Assembly: GCF_014898815.1 (NCBI RefSeq)
Contig: NW_026515545.1
Location: 372,001-436,000 of the forward strand
DNA length: 64,000 bases
From: Panonychus citri
Lineage: Eukaryota > Arthropoda > Arachnida > Trombidiformes > Tetranychidae
Direction of reading: 5' to 3'
The position numbers and the translations under genes are program-made. Of the stretch, positions 48,050-60,491 are shown piece by piece (position 1 is the stretch's first letter; each line of letters begins with the position of its first letter). Below the pieces are notes generated by a model that saw nothing but the letters and a program-made list of their open reading frames with translations, ran no database searches and was not told the DNA's origin.

Positions 48050-48687
48050 TGATGATGAAAAAGTAGGAAGAGATAAATATTAAACAAGGTAATCTAAGAT
48101 TATCATTATGTATTATTAGCATTAGTTAATCTAATTGTTCTGATCTAATTAATAATCTAATTTGAAGGAAAAAGATACACCAAGTTACCTAATGATAACT
48201 TGGAATCACTTGTTGCGCTGAAAACAGTTTCTATTGGGACAATGTCACATTGTCATTATTGTTATTTGTGAATTTAAATTGTTGAGATTAGCTAATTGTT
48301 GATTATCTAGTTTAGTTTTGTTTTTCTCTAAATCAAATGTCTATGTAGTATTAGTAGAGTGTGTAAAAGAAAAGAGGATAATCTTTGAGATGAGAAAACG
48401 TTGGTAGCATTTTAGAAAGAAAAAGTTACGTTGGCAGAAGTGAGAGTAACGTTTCATTTATGGGATGATGAGAAGAAGAAAAAGATGAGAGAATGTGTAT
48501 AAGATCACCGGCTCTCATCATCATCATTCTCAACAACAAGTCAACATTTATCATCATTTTATCTTCTTCTCTACAGGAATCTCTATTGAGAAAGGAAGAG
48601 GAAGAGAGATGAAGAAAAGTATGTCAGGGGTAAGCCTGGTATCCATAAAATCTGTACAAGGTTACATAAGAAAGAGAAATGATGAGG

Positions 48688-48718
<31 letters not shown>

Positions 48719-48745
48719 TGAGTGAGAGAGAGAGAGAGAGAGAGG
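48688..48745. repeat. (GA)n microsatellite, interrupted
   Basis: GA run broken by AAA and GTGA segments, just downstream of the exon-like segment at 48577-48629. Confidence 0.9.
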
Positions 48746-51700
48746 GTAAGGCGTTGATAATGGGAGGGAAATAGGGTGGGTGAAGATGAAAGAAAGAGAA
48801 ACAGAAAGAGGTATTAAGTTACCCAACGAATATGACCCAATGCTGGAAAAAGATTGAAAAAGATTGAAACGAAAACGAGGAAGAAGGTTATCAACGTTTT
48901 CTCTTTATTTTTCTTCTATTCATTTGTTCATATCTCAATTTCTTTCAATACATTATCATCACCCGACAAGGTTATTCTATAATCATGGTAAAAATGATAA
49001 TCATCATGATAATAATAATAATAATAATAAAAATCTTCTCTTAAGGTCATCAAAATGAAATCGTTACTTTTCAATTCGTTTCATTTTCCCGCCTTTCACT
49101 TTTTTGAATTTTTCTCTTAATTGCTCTCAGTCTTCATCTCTCTCTCTCTCTCTTTCTCACTAACCATTAGGGCGTTTTCTCGCCTTCTATCATCATCATC
49201 ATCATTATCAAGTTGATGTTATCAGTTACCTAATTAGCTAACGAACAAGTTAATTTCTGTTTTTGTTGTTTTCATATGAATCTCATAATTAGTACTATTA
49301 TTATTATATTAGTATTATAATCTTACCTTTATGGTTAATTGTTAATGTTAATCACTATAAATATGATGAAATACTTTGTTGATAAAATCATTACTGTTGA
49401 TTAAATTTCCTCTTTGATTACTATTCCTTGACTGTTGTTTAAAATGCACATACACCAAGTTAATAACAAAAAGGTAAAAGTTAACTTGTGATGTTTGTTG
49501 TCAGTTGATTTACAATTGATTTTAAATTGTTCAGTTATTGGTAAGTATGACCAATTAATACAAATACTATTGAGATTTAGGCTGAATTACAGGAAAGGTG
49601 AGAAAAAAAAATTCACAACGTGAGATGTTGAGATGAACGAAATGATTATGATTCTGATTCCATCATTAAGATGAATTTACAAGTTCTTGGCTTCATCCTC
49701 ATCCCTTTCATCTTCTTACTTTACTCTTTTGTCTTCTCTTTCATCATCGTCATGATGATGATGATGATGATGAGGTTGTTTAACATTTCGAGTTCTAATT
49801 TACTTTGAGCAAGCCTCGAATACGAAGATTAGGATGAAAGAAGAAAAAAATTGTTTCTTTCTTTTTTTCTCTGTTCGAATTACAAATAAACAGCTAATCA
49901 AGAAGATGAAGATGATGAAGATGATGATGAAAATAGACTGAAGTAAATAGTATTAGGTAAGGCTAATAGAAAGTGTCACAATATCATCATTATCGTCATC
50001 CTTGTCTTCTCATCACATGTTTTTCTTTCTTATTCTTAATTGAATGTTGCTCTCTCATTCTCTCTCACTCACTCTCATTACTTGACCATTAAGATGATGA
50101 AAAATGAGGATAAATATTTATCCCAAAGAGATGACCTTAGATGTTTTTTAATTTGTATTATGGAAACGTGAAGATTAAGTCACGTTTATACCTAGAAAAA
50201 GTTATGCAACTTACCTGTAAGACGATCATGGTGAAGATGATGATGATAAGTTACATTAAGATTATCAAAACGATACAACAACAAAGTCGATTATCTTGTA
50301 AATGTCCAAATAGTTACATCGTTACGATCTTCGATTGACCGTAAATTGTCCAAAAAATGACCATTAGAAGATCATGTAAACTTTATTTGATTTACTCGAA
50401 ACTTGGAAAAAGTTTTTCGAACGGTAAAATGACCTTAGTTAATTGAATGGATGTTTAAAACTCTGAATATCTATCGATATCAGAAATTGAGATAAAACTG
50501 TGAATAAGTTTTTGAAACTTTGTTTCTGAGAAAAAAGCTCTAAAAAGCTTTGTAAAGTAATGAAAGTTCATTCATGTTCAACGATCACCATGAAAAATTT
50601 AGCATAACAAGATGATCAGAATGCTGATATCTATTGATAATCGTGCGGTAATTGTGTTTTAATTGGATAACGGAAAAAGGTAATCATCTTGGTTGAGTTG
50701 AGATCGTAACTTGGCCTCAACAGTTTCCCGAACTTTTTATCTCTCACTCGAAATTATTTAAAACAGGAAATAAACAATGGAAACCCTTTAGTAGTAGAAG
50801 ATAATTATTGTCACTGTTGGTGTTAAATTGTTGTTAAATTGTAAAAATTAAAAGACCAATGTTAATGTACCCTTGGTGGAAAACACAATTAACTTGATTG
50901 TAATAAAATCTTTCAAGTGATTTAACCTGAACAAAAGTATTGAAAACAAAATACACCAACAGATTCACAAAGGAATCAAGAGTAAATCCTTAAATTGGTT
51001 AAATCATTTGTGCTCGTTAATTGTTGTTACCTGATCATCATGATTACGTTAATATATTATTATGAATTGATTAAAAAACCTCGTGATTAAATTTAATTAG
51101 TAAACACTTACCTATGGTCTCAGGTTTTGTTATTTTTTTTTGTCAATACGAAACCTTATCTAGTGATTAAAGTTAATCATCTGATTAACGGGAAACTATT
51201 TCAATTTAATTCTTATTGATTTAGTTATTCACATTTTGTATTATACAAAATACTGATTATTTTAATCATGACGATCATTAAATTGTTAATAATATATAAA
51301 TTAACTTAATCATGAAACGTGTCTACAGTTCATTGAAATATTAATATTAATCAATGATTAGTAAATGATTAAAATGATCTCATGATTAACTGTAGATGAT
51401 GTTTAGTCTTATGTGTAGCAATTTATGAAGTAATTTAATTGTTAAAATTTATTAAGAGTAAATTAAATGTCAACTGAGTAAATCTAATTGTGTGCCCAAA
51501 TAAAATGAAATTTGTATAATCAACCTTATGAAACAATTAATGTTATTGAAATTGAAACGTAAATCAATCAATCAACTTGATCATCTAATTAAGCGTCTTA
51601 ATTGTTACACGAAAAGAAAAACAAATTGTTAATCATTAAATTAACAACTACTGGTGTTGATTAATTGACCAGTGTTACTATCAGATAACAGATTATATTG

Positions 51701-54414
51701 ATTTAATATCAATGTTAACAATTATTATGTGAAATGGATTTAATTCAGTTGTGTGATTTGATTCACTAATCAAGTTACGAAATCAAATCACACATTTTGA
51801 TTATCCATTGATTTATAATAATCAATTTTCACGTGTATTCCAACTCAAAATGATTAACACAGTGATCAACTTGGATTAACAGACAATTTAGATTAAAAAT
51901 GATGATTAATAATCAAGAAAAAAAAACTGGTTAATACATAAAATCATCAAATCAAATCAAATTAAATCTCATGATTAATATAATTAAGAGACGACAACAA
52001 CAAACGTCAACTATTAATAAAGTTTTTGGTTAAGAAATCAATGTAACCTTGATTAGCGATTTAGATTAGCAATTAACTAGATTGTTTAATTTTCTGTTAT
52101 CCTTGTTTTAGTATATTATAATAAATTGTAAACTTAATTATAAATTGTACAACTTTTAATCACAGTTGAATGAACCAATTAAACAGAAATATAAGTTAAT
52201 TGTTTTGTGAAAGAAAAAAAATTTCTCTTCTTTTATCAATGTGGTTGTTTAATTGACTTTCTAAACAATTAGTAAATTATATACTGATTATTATTCAAGT
52301 ATTATCGTTATTATTGTTATTATATTGCAACAGGTATTAAAACCTTTGAAAAAAAATCATAATCTCATGGATAACAATTAACTGTTAGACAGAATTTAAT
52401 TAGCCCTTGAAGAAGTAAAGAAAAATTAAAAAGATGAAGACGAAAATGATTAAATCAAGTTGATTAACTGTTAAGGTCATCAAGTGAATGATTAAGGTGA
52501 ACTTGAAACCATGATGATGATGAGAAAACAGGAAGAAGATGAAAAAATGAAAGAGAAAAAGAAAGTGAGAGATTGATCATCATCATCATCATCATCATGG
52601 TTATTTGAGGACAATTAACAAGTAATCAGTTTTTACGTTCAATGGTAAATTTGAATGGAAAGTAAAACGTTAATTGTGAAGGTAAAAGGTATTTTCCGTG
52701 TTAATTGTAATCACTTGTGATTTATCATTAACACACACAGAGAGAGTTTGATTGTTGATGGAAGGACAATATTATTATTATTATGGCAATGATCACATTT
52801 GTTAAATTGTAATAATCATCATTGGAATCACCTTGATTATGATTTGATCTTGTAATTGTTGGGACCTTCTTTGCGTTATTATTAATCAATAACAAACTTG
52901 TAATTTCCTTCATCCCTCTAATAACAATTAACGTTCACAATTAATACACACACACACAGTAAATACATTGGGTTAACAAGGTAAACCCAATGATAGTAAT
53001 AAATTGTATTATCATAAGAAAAACCTTCATTTGATTGTTGTGATAATTGACAGAACTAATCAGTGAATTAAATAGTTACCAATTATATTAACATTAACCT
53101 TAATGGTGATTATGTTGATAATGATCATCAATTGATTGTTTGTTAGTTAACTATCAGGGTTAAGGGAAGACCAGACAATGTTAATTTAATATCTATTTCA
53201 TGTTGATTGTTGATTGTTCATTTATAATTAACTATCAACAAAAAATTGTTACTTTGTTTTCATTTTCATGTTGATTAGTAAATTTTGTTATTATTATTAA
53301 GTAAATCAATTGATGTTTCCTTCAATTTACATTGTATATTAATTTGATTAAGCCTTAATTTGATTTTTGTTAATTTATTTTTCTCTCTCTCTCTCCTTTA
53401 TTGTTTAACAATTTTTGTATGTTCACAATCAATGGTTATAATTGTTAACTGGTAGAGTTAATTGTTAATATACTAACTGTTGATGTTGTTGTTTATCATT
53501 ATTGTTGTTGTTGTTCAAGTTCATTTGAAATCCTTCATTTTGAATGATTCCGGAATCAGGGAAACAACTGAAACAATTCAATGTCAAAGACAAGGCAATA
53601 TTATGCAAATGGTTAGTATACATTTTAATCACATAATATTAATTTAGTTGATGATGATGATGGTTAATTTAATCACACAAGTTTAACAAGAGTTTAATCA
53701 TCATCATCTAATTGGAGGTTAATCATTTCCTTACCTCACCATTAACTCGTCACCATAATCATTTTGAAAGAAACAAAACTATTAAACCAAATATTGAGAA
53801 ATTAATAAAATTATAAATTTTACTTTTATTATTTCATATTTAATTCCTTAATCGTGATTAATTATCTGTAGTTAATTAAAGCATTAACAGTTAATCCAAA
53901 GTGAGAGCATTTAAACAGATCCAATTAGATTTTAACCTCTAAAAATATTCAATTTCTTCATAGGATTAACTTATCATTATTTATCAGTTCTATTTCTCTC
54001 CTTGATTAGATTAAACTTCATGGTAACATGAACAATATAATCAGTTAATTGTTTCAAATTCGTTAGACTAATTTACTATTAATAAGTAAATTTTACTTTT
54101 CGATTAGTGGTTCCATCTCTTGCTTTTTTTGGAAAATGTTCTTTTGCTCTTGAAATAGACTCAGTGGACTATTCGTCGTGACAATTTATTAATAGTTTTA
54201 GCTGAGGTTGTTTAAGGAATTACTTGTTGATTATAGCAATTAGTTAATGCAAGTTGTTAGGAAAGTCCGTTAGGATGACTGAAAGTGAGAAAAAGACATG
54301 AAAAAGTTAATAGGGACAAAAAAGTTCCATTGGACGAACATGAAATCAATTTTATCAATTAAAACTCAAGAAATATTTTTCCAAATTAAGTTCAGGTAAT
54401 TTTACCTCAAAAAT

Positions 54415-54560
54415 TGTAAATTGGAAGATGAAGATTCTTGTCGTATCCTGGGCTTAGGAATTGATCAATTAGAAGAAAATAATTGCTCGTCTAATCACAA
54501 GTAAGGCGATAATTAATTCTGTAATCATGGATCAACAATTGATAATAATCTGAAGAGATT
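54415..54560 (+). pseudogene. Decayed partial copy of CHMP3 exon 2
   Basis: Same orientation as, and about 1.1 kb upstream of, the intact gene. It matches roughly 55994-56145: GAAGATGAAGATTCTTGTCGTATCC, TTAATTCTGTAATCATGG and the bases between align with many substitutions and small indels that destroy the frame (given as landmarks). Similarity fades before 54415 and after about 54560. No flanking CHMP3 exon 1 or intron is copied, and no poly-A tail is seen. It is therefore best read as a short tandem duplication, not a full retrocopy. Confidence 0.8.
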
Positions 54561-55599
54561 CAATCATAAGAAATTAACGAAAAATGTAGAAAACTTTTCC
54601 TTGCGAAATAAAAAGTAACCTTTTGTGATCAATAACACAATGAGAATCTTTAATCAAACACAATTTAAGTATTAACACTCCATCTGAATGATCCACGACT
54701 CGAATCCTTTTCAAAGACAAGTAAATTGTGAACAATTAATCTAATTTTTATGCTAATTTCGAATGAAATTTCCTTTTTTTCAAACTTAATGATAATTAGA
54801 TGATCAATATTGAAGCAAATCGTTTACTTCAGTTGTTCCTTTATAACTTGTATGGATAAAATCAACCGAAGGGCTATCAGCTCAGTCCACTCATTCAGAA
54901 TTATTTTCTGTTCCAAGATTGGTGATGATTGATTCATCTTTGATCTTCATTGACACTAGATCCTTTTGTTGTTCGAGTTTATGTCAAATGTTTTATCGAG
55001 TTTAATGGTAGTTTTGGCGGGACCAATCGAAGTTCAAATTTCTTTTCCGTCCGATGTCTAATTGGATTAAAAGTTTCATTTGGTCTCAATCAAAGGGCTA
55101 ATCTTGTTCAATAGATTTCCAGGTTGAAACTGTTTCATATCGAGATTCTCATTAACTGATTAATATCCAATTTACTGTTCGTTTCCATTGGAAACATTTT
55201 ATTTTCAATGTTTTCGTTGCTAAGTAACAACGGTGACCAAAGAAATGATAACAGAGAGAATCGACATTTTCTCTGGTAGATTTTACTTAATTATCTCGAT
55301 AGTTTATTCAATTTGATTTCGATTCATTTTTAAATTTCCAGATTGTTATCCATATACAATCGTACTAATTGTGATTAAAATTATTTTAGATTGACTCAAA
55401 TAACAAACAGTAACTTGAAATCCTATTAAAGTTATCGATTGATTTTCTTTTTTTTTGAATGAAAGCCCATTGATATTCACCATTTACCTTTAATTGTTGT
55501 CTTCTAATTATACTTTCTATTTTTAATCAGTTATAAAGGACTGAATATTGTGCAGATCATCATCATCTACTACGGATTGAGCAATTAATCAATCCATCA
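54561..55599. other. Upstream region of CHMP3
   Basis: AT-rich, probably holding the CHMP3 promoter. A GGCGGGACCAATCG segment at 55017 carries a CCAAT box. No ORF or RNA gene seen. Confidence 0.45.
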
Positions 55600-56533
55600 A
55601 TGGGTTTATTTGGTAAAAGTGGCTCTCACCCTAAAGACAAGGTAATAATTATACTAATACTGATATTTAACCTATTAAATCGCTAGCAAAACAATTTACT
55701 AATTCTATTATTAATTACGAAAGTTTCTTGATTGTTATGATTATACATATTATAAAACAATTTCGATGTGAAAGTAAACAAACAATTATTACTGTTCTCA
55801 CGATTAGATATCTCAATGGGTTAATATTGTCATTAGATTTTTGTTAATTGTGTTTTCATTTTGATTATTGTGTTGATTTATTTCAGGTTCAGGATTGGAT
55901 CAGGAAACTCCGGAAAGAAGTCATGTCAATCGATCGGCAAATAAGAAATATCGAAAGAGAAGAGGCCAAAACTCGACTTGTAATCAAGGAAACGGCCAAA
56001 TTGGGAGATGAAGATTCTTGTCGTATCCTAGCTAAGGAATTAATCAATTCTAAGAAAACAATTGATCGTCTAATTACATCTAAGGCGAGAATTAATTCTG
56101 TAATCATGGTGATGAATACACAATTAGCTAATCTCAAGATCTCTGGTAACTTGGCAAAAAGCTCCGAGGTAATGAAATCAATGCAAGGACTAATTAGTGT
56201 ACCTGAATTGGCGATCAACATGAAACAATTATCTAAAGAGATGATTAAAGCTGGTATTATGGAGGAAATGATTAGTGAAACAATTGATCAATTAAATGAA
56301 TCCGATGGTGAATTAAGTGAAGAGGAGAGCAAATTGCTGGAGAAATTGTTGTTTGATACAACACAAGGAAAGATGGGAAACAAGATAGAATCAGTTGATT
56401 CAATAATAACAATCAAAGTAAAGAATCAAAGAAAATAACAATTAAATCAGATTCAACTGATAAAGATGAAGATCAAGACGAAGGAACTTCAATTGTTGAG
56501 ATGGAAAAGAGATTGGAAGCTTTGAGAAGTTAA
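55600..56533 (+). CDS. CHMP3: Charged multivesicular body protein 3 (ESCRT-III, VPS24), with a one-base frameshift
   Basis: Exon 1 (55600-55641) encodes MGLFGKSGSHPKDK. Exon 2 (55887-56533) begins VQDWIRKLRKEV. The Snf7 core follows: MSIDRQIRNIEREEAKTRL, LAKELINSKKTI, LAKSSEVMKSMQGLISVPEL, MKQLSKEMIKAGIMEEMI. CHMP3 polymerises with CHMP2 and CHMP4 to drive membrane scission in multivesicular bodies and cytokinesis. The open frame stops at 56436-56438, short of the family's C-terminal MIT-interacting motif. That motif (VEMEKRLEALRS, then TAA at 56531-56533) is present just downstream in the -1 frame. The switch must lie at 56399-56438 and equals one missing base, most simply in TCAATAATAAC at 56400. 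I annotate the gene to the second stop. The tail between is acidic (DKDEDQDEG), as expected. Confidence 0.93.
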
Positions 56534-57009
56534 ATTGCTAATCAAACCTGCGAATCTTATTGGACACAAAAACTCATGAATCTCAGTAATTAAAAAGACA
56601 ATCCAAGTGATTGAATTACAATTAATAGATTTTATTGATTGAATCTTTGGCAATCAGTTCATTTCTCATTCCATCCTCATAATAATCAACTTTTTATGTA
56701 TGTAATTCAGTAATTGAACAAAATGGATTGTCCATTTATCGACTAAATTGAAATGATTAATTTGTAAATTACTGAAGTTTTCACTTTATTAGATCTCAAG
56801 CAAATTGAGAATATGTTAACACAGATAGAGAAAAATTTTACATTGATTATAAATTTATTTTCGCAATTGTTGAGAGTTCTGATCAGGTTCGAGTTTGTTG
56901 ATTATGTCTTGTATAAAGAAATTTATAATGTACTCAAATTTGATTAATTAGACTAGAAGTTTGAGTGATTTGAATTCAGTGTAGAAAGAGAAAGTATTGA
57001 TTGTAGTGA
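56534..57009. other. Convergent intergenic region between CHMP3 and AVL9
   Basis: AT-rich 3' flanks of two convergent genes. Nothing else seen. Confidence 0.5.
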
Positions 57010-59335
57010 TTAAATTTCTTGAACATCATCATCTTTTGATTTTGATTCTTCTGTGGATGTTGAACTTTTATCGAGCGATTTAAGGAGACCAGAAAGTGAA
57101 TACGAGGAGGTCATCGAGGACGAAGGGGTCGGAGAAGTGTCTCTTGTGCGATTTGATGTATTCCATTGAGATGACCACCACGATGATACCGCAGTTTTAG
57201 CTGAGCTTAAAGCTCCTCCAACGGCTTTGCTAGTTTGACCTAAGGTTTGGTTCAACTTTTTACCTCTCTCCGTATTGGTCAAGGCTTGGGACAGTTTAAG
57301 TTTCATATCAGCGATACTTAATTGTCCATGGAATGGATGACCAGGATTGACCTCGAAGATTCCAGGTTTAGAGAGAGATGTCCACAATCGATAATTATAA
57401 GTTTCTTTCCAGCTCGAAAGAAAAAGAGAGTTGAAAGAGGCATATTCTTTACTATTTTCTATTGATGAAATGAAAAGAAAAAAAAAAAATTCGTAAGAAA
57501 AAGATCAACAAGTGCTCATTGAAGAGATGATTTAATTGTGTTTACCTTCACATTGAGATGTCCGAAGAAGATGAAGAAGATAAATTTTGAATTGGTATCT
57601 CAACCAATCATCACAACCTTCCCAAGAAGAACCATCATTGGGCACATTTTGGGTCACCGAGTTCTTACTGACCACTTGACCTTCTAAAGCTGCTTTGACC
57701 AAATAATCAGCGAATCTTAAATCTTCCGTTGACAACATAACTTGTTTTCGTAGTTCAGGATCGTTGATTTCAATTTTAACTCCATCCACTTCGATAATAA
57801 TATCGAATAGATTTTTCTTCTGTTTGAACAAGAAATTGGTCGCACCAACAACACAAGAATGGACTCTTGGGTCACTTAATATGTCCAGATAAGTGATGGA
57901 TAAATATGGATGACAGAATGACCCATTCCCAAATATCCTTAGGGGTAAACCACATTCTGAAATTGGTAACTTTAAAAGTGGAGGAGTTGATGATTGTTCT
58001 TGTGAGTTATCAGGCTGAAAGGAATCATCAGAATATAAATTTTCGGCTTTCACAATATCTTCATCACTAATATTTAATTCCTCATCACTTTCACCTTTGT
58101 TCTCAATTTTTTCACTACTTTTATCGCAATTATTATCGTCATTGCTATCTGGCTTTTCCTCCCTTGACTCAGCTGATTTGTCATTAATCATTGAATCCAA
58201 TTCATCAGGTGTCTCTTGATTTACCGTAATATTTTCAATCTGTTGATCATCTTGTGTCGTTTTGGTTGTTTCTCCTTCTTCTTCCTTTTCATTTGTATCA
58301 ATTTGAGGTTCATCGTCTTTAACTGAAACATTATCATCATTTTTCTTGGAAACATCGGTGAGTTTAGTTGCTAATTTGGATGAAGATTTATTCAACTCTT
58401 TCTCCTTGGCGTCAATCACTTGAATGAGAGGATCAAGAAGTTCAATATCTCCTGAGAATTTTCTTCCAATTGATGCTTTTGGAACAACCGAAGTCGAAGA
58501 ATAGTCAAGACCACCTTCTTCAATCATTCCAGGGAACAGGGAAAGTAATGTTATTATAATTGTACACAAATCTTTAACCGGCGATTTGTAAAATAAAACC
58601 TGAATGAAGACAAAGAGAGACAAATTGATCAGTAAGATGATTGATAAAAAAGTAGAACTTGTTATTGTTGTTTACCTTTTTCTCGAGAAGAACCAATTTA
58701 AAAAGAATGAGTATTTTATGTTGGAATGTGGCAATAAGATCACGAGGAGAAAGTCCAAGGAAAACTTCACTAGAGTTGAGATAATCTTTGGTCAATAATC
58801 CGTTCAGATTGAAATAAAGCTCCTTGAGACAATCTACTTTGGAGAAATCAAACTCATTGAAATAAGCATAAGTAATCATCTCACATTTTGCAGCAATTAA
58901 ACCATATAAAGGTAATTCACTAAGTACGACAACACTTTTCTGTACAGTTCCTCTGGTAACATCATCAGTTTTACGGTGCAATCTATCAGAAGCAATTTGA
59001 CGATAACAAGAGATGCCATAGATTGTGGATAGTGGCCTTTCAGGGTGAGGAAGATGAAAATAAATTGTGTCTCTATCATAATTATGAGCACCATCAGGTA
59101 AAGCGATTGAAGGTAATGTCCTCCATACTTTCGGCAGCCTAAAAGGTCCTTTACTTTCCTCACAAGGGGTTGAGGAAGTGGTTAAATTATCATCACCTTC
59201 CCTTTGATCTGAACTGTTGGTGTGTCTCATTTGAGGAAAACAATACTCGATTAAACATCCTTTCTTGTGGTGAAATCCAACAACTAAAACGTACAAAATT
59301 GGTCCACAGGGCAGATCATCATCAGGTTGTTTCAT
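57010..59335 (-). CDS. AVL9: AVL9 homologue (late secretory pathway, DENN-related)
   Basis: Three exons on minus, 59335-58676, 58599-57546 and 57458-57010, give 720 residues in phase. The N-terminus has the AVL9 signature (GPILYVLVVGFHHKKGCLIEY, WRTLPSIALPDGAHNYDRDTIYFHLP, YGISCYRQI). It continues with SEVFLGLSPRDLIATFQHKILILFKLVLLEKK. A highly acidic, Lys/Glu/Asp-rich insert of about 150 residues separates this from PLRIFGNGSFCHPYLSITYLDIL and LLHLLRTSQCE. Exon 3 has WTSLSKPGIFEVNPGHPFHG and a Ser-rich tail. In yeast Avl9 acts in exocytic transport from the Golgi. Vertebrate AVL9 affects cell polarity and migration. A GTAAGT donor at 59746-59741 and an AG before 59350 suggest a 5' leader intron. 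Confidence 0.93.
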
Positions 59336-60491
59336 TGTTTAAATTTTCAACTGCAACTTTCGTAATAATAAACTCGTAATAATCAAATAATCAACTCTTT
59401 CATTTCATGACAATTGTCTTAGATAATGAAAATTTAGATCAACTGATTTGCATGGATGATTTTTACATTTGATTTGTTTGTAATAAGGTTTATCATGATG
59501 AGCTGGTTATTTACAATATTTTCTTTCCCTTTATATAAATAGATGCACCAATAATTATCAAACTCAGATCATCAGAGAAGATATAGTAAATCAAATAATC
59601 TCACAGGTAAAAAAAAGTTAATCTGTGAAAGCATAAAAAAAGAGGAAATAATTAGAATTAAAAAAGGAGAAAAAAAAATTAAATGTATCATGGAAATGGA
59701 TTTAATTGTGAACAGGAAATGTCAAAATGAATATTTCATAACTTACCTGTTGGAATTACAAAAACAATCTACCAAGTTGAGGTACCGCAATCTTAGTGGA
59801 GGTGAAATGTTTGAAATAAATGGAAACAATTAAGAAAATCAAATTGTAAATGATTAAAAAATCAAGAGCAATTTCAAGTTGATTGTTAATTTTATTTTCT
59901 CAAAAAAGTAAACAATGTTTACTAAACATCGTGATCGCAGCTCCATCTTTTGGTGGAAAAGAACAAAAGTTAATCAATGAGTTTTTGAAAAAACGTTCTA
60001 ATTATTTAAATGTTTTCTAATTAAATTTAAAAGAGAACAAGTGATTTTTTTCACTTTTTCTCAAAAAACCGAGATAAATAAATTTCGTTCCATTCAAATT
60101 GTGTCAATCAGAAAATTTAATTGGAAAGTGATTAATTAAAAAGACATCACACTTGATAGATTTCATTTTCTGAGAAAAAAAAAGTTAATTTAAACAACTA
60201 CAATTAAAATTTAAGTTGAAATGAATTTACATTGTATCTTTGAATTGATTTTTTTTTGTTTAAATTATGATTTCTCCTTTCATTTGACTTTGTTTTAATT
60301 GTTAAAGTTATTTGATTAAATTGTGTATATTTTTTTTCGTTTGTCTTGTAATAGATATGCGAATTTTTCAACAAAACGATTAACTATTAATTAATATTTT
60401 TCTTTTCAGTTAATTCCAAACATGAGATATTTTTTTTGTGTCAATAATTTTATCCATTTTTTGTTGGTTCTCTCCTTCCAATTATGATTAG
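59336..60491. other. Intergenic region between AVL9 start and beta-adaptin 3' end
   Basis: Holds the AVL9 leader and promoter (probable leader exon ending at 59747), a CTCF-like site at 59938-59956, and AT-rich 3' flank of the adaptin gene. No ORF supported. Confidence 0.5.
59938..59956 (-). promoter_or_regulatory. CTCF-like motif upstream of AVL9
   Basis: On minus, TCCACCAAAAGATGGAGCT shares CCACC-N3-AGATGGA with the sites at 28364 and 37635. It is about 600 bases upstream of the AVL9 start codon. Confidence 0.35.

Larger units (their letters stand above)
46301..54414. other. Large gene-poor stretch upstream of vrille
   Basis: About 8 kb with GA/CT microsatellites (46680-46710, 47020-47082, 48013-48046, 48688-48745), several (ATG)n or (ATC)n runs (49190, 49753, 52577) and AT-rich background. 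An exon-like segment with an ATG sits at 48577-48629 on plus. A lone tRNA T-arm-like sequence is at 46894-46909 on minus. No gene is supported. Confidence 0.5.

Noticed and set aside
53515..53614. Exon-like stretch ending ATGCAAATG/GTTAGT on plus
   Set aside because: All three frames are short or stopped, and the AG acceptor lacks a firm branch and pyrimidine context beyond a GTT repeat.
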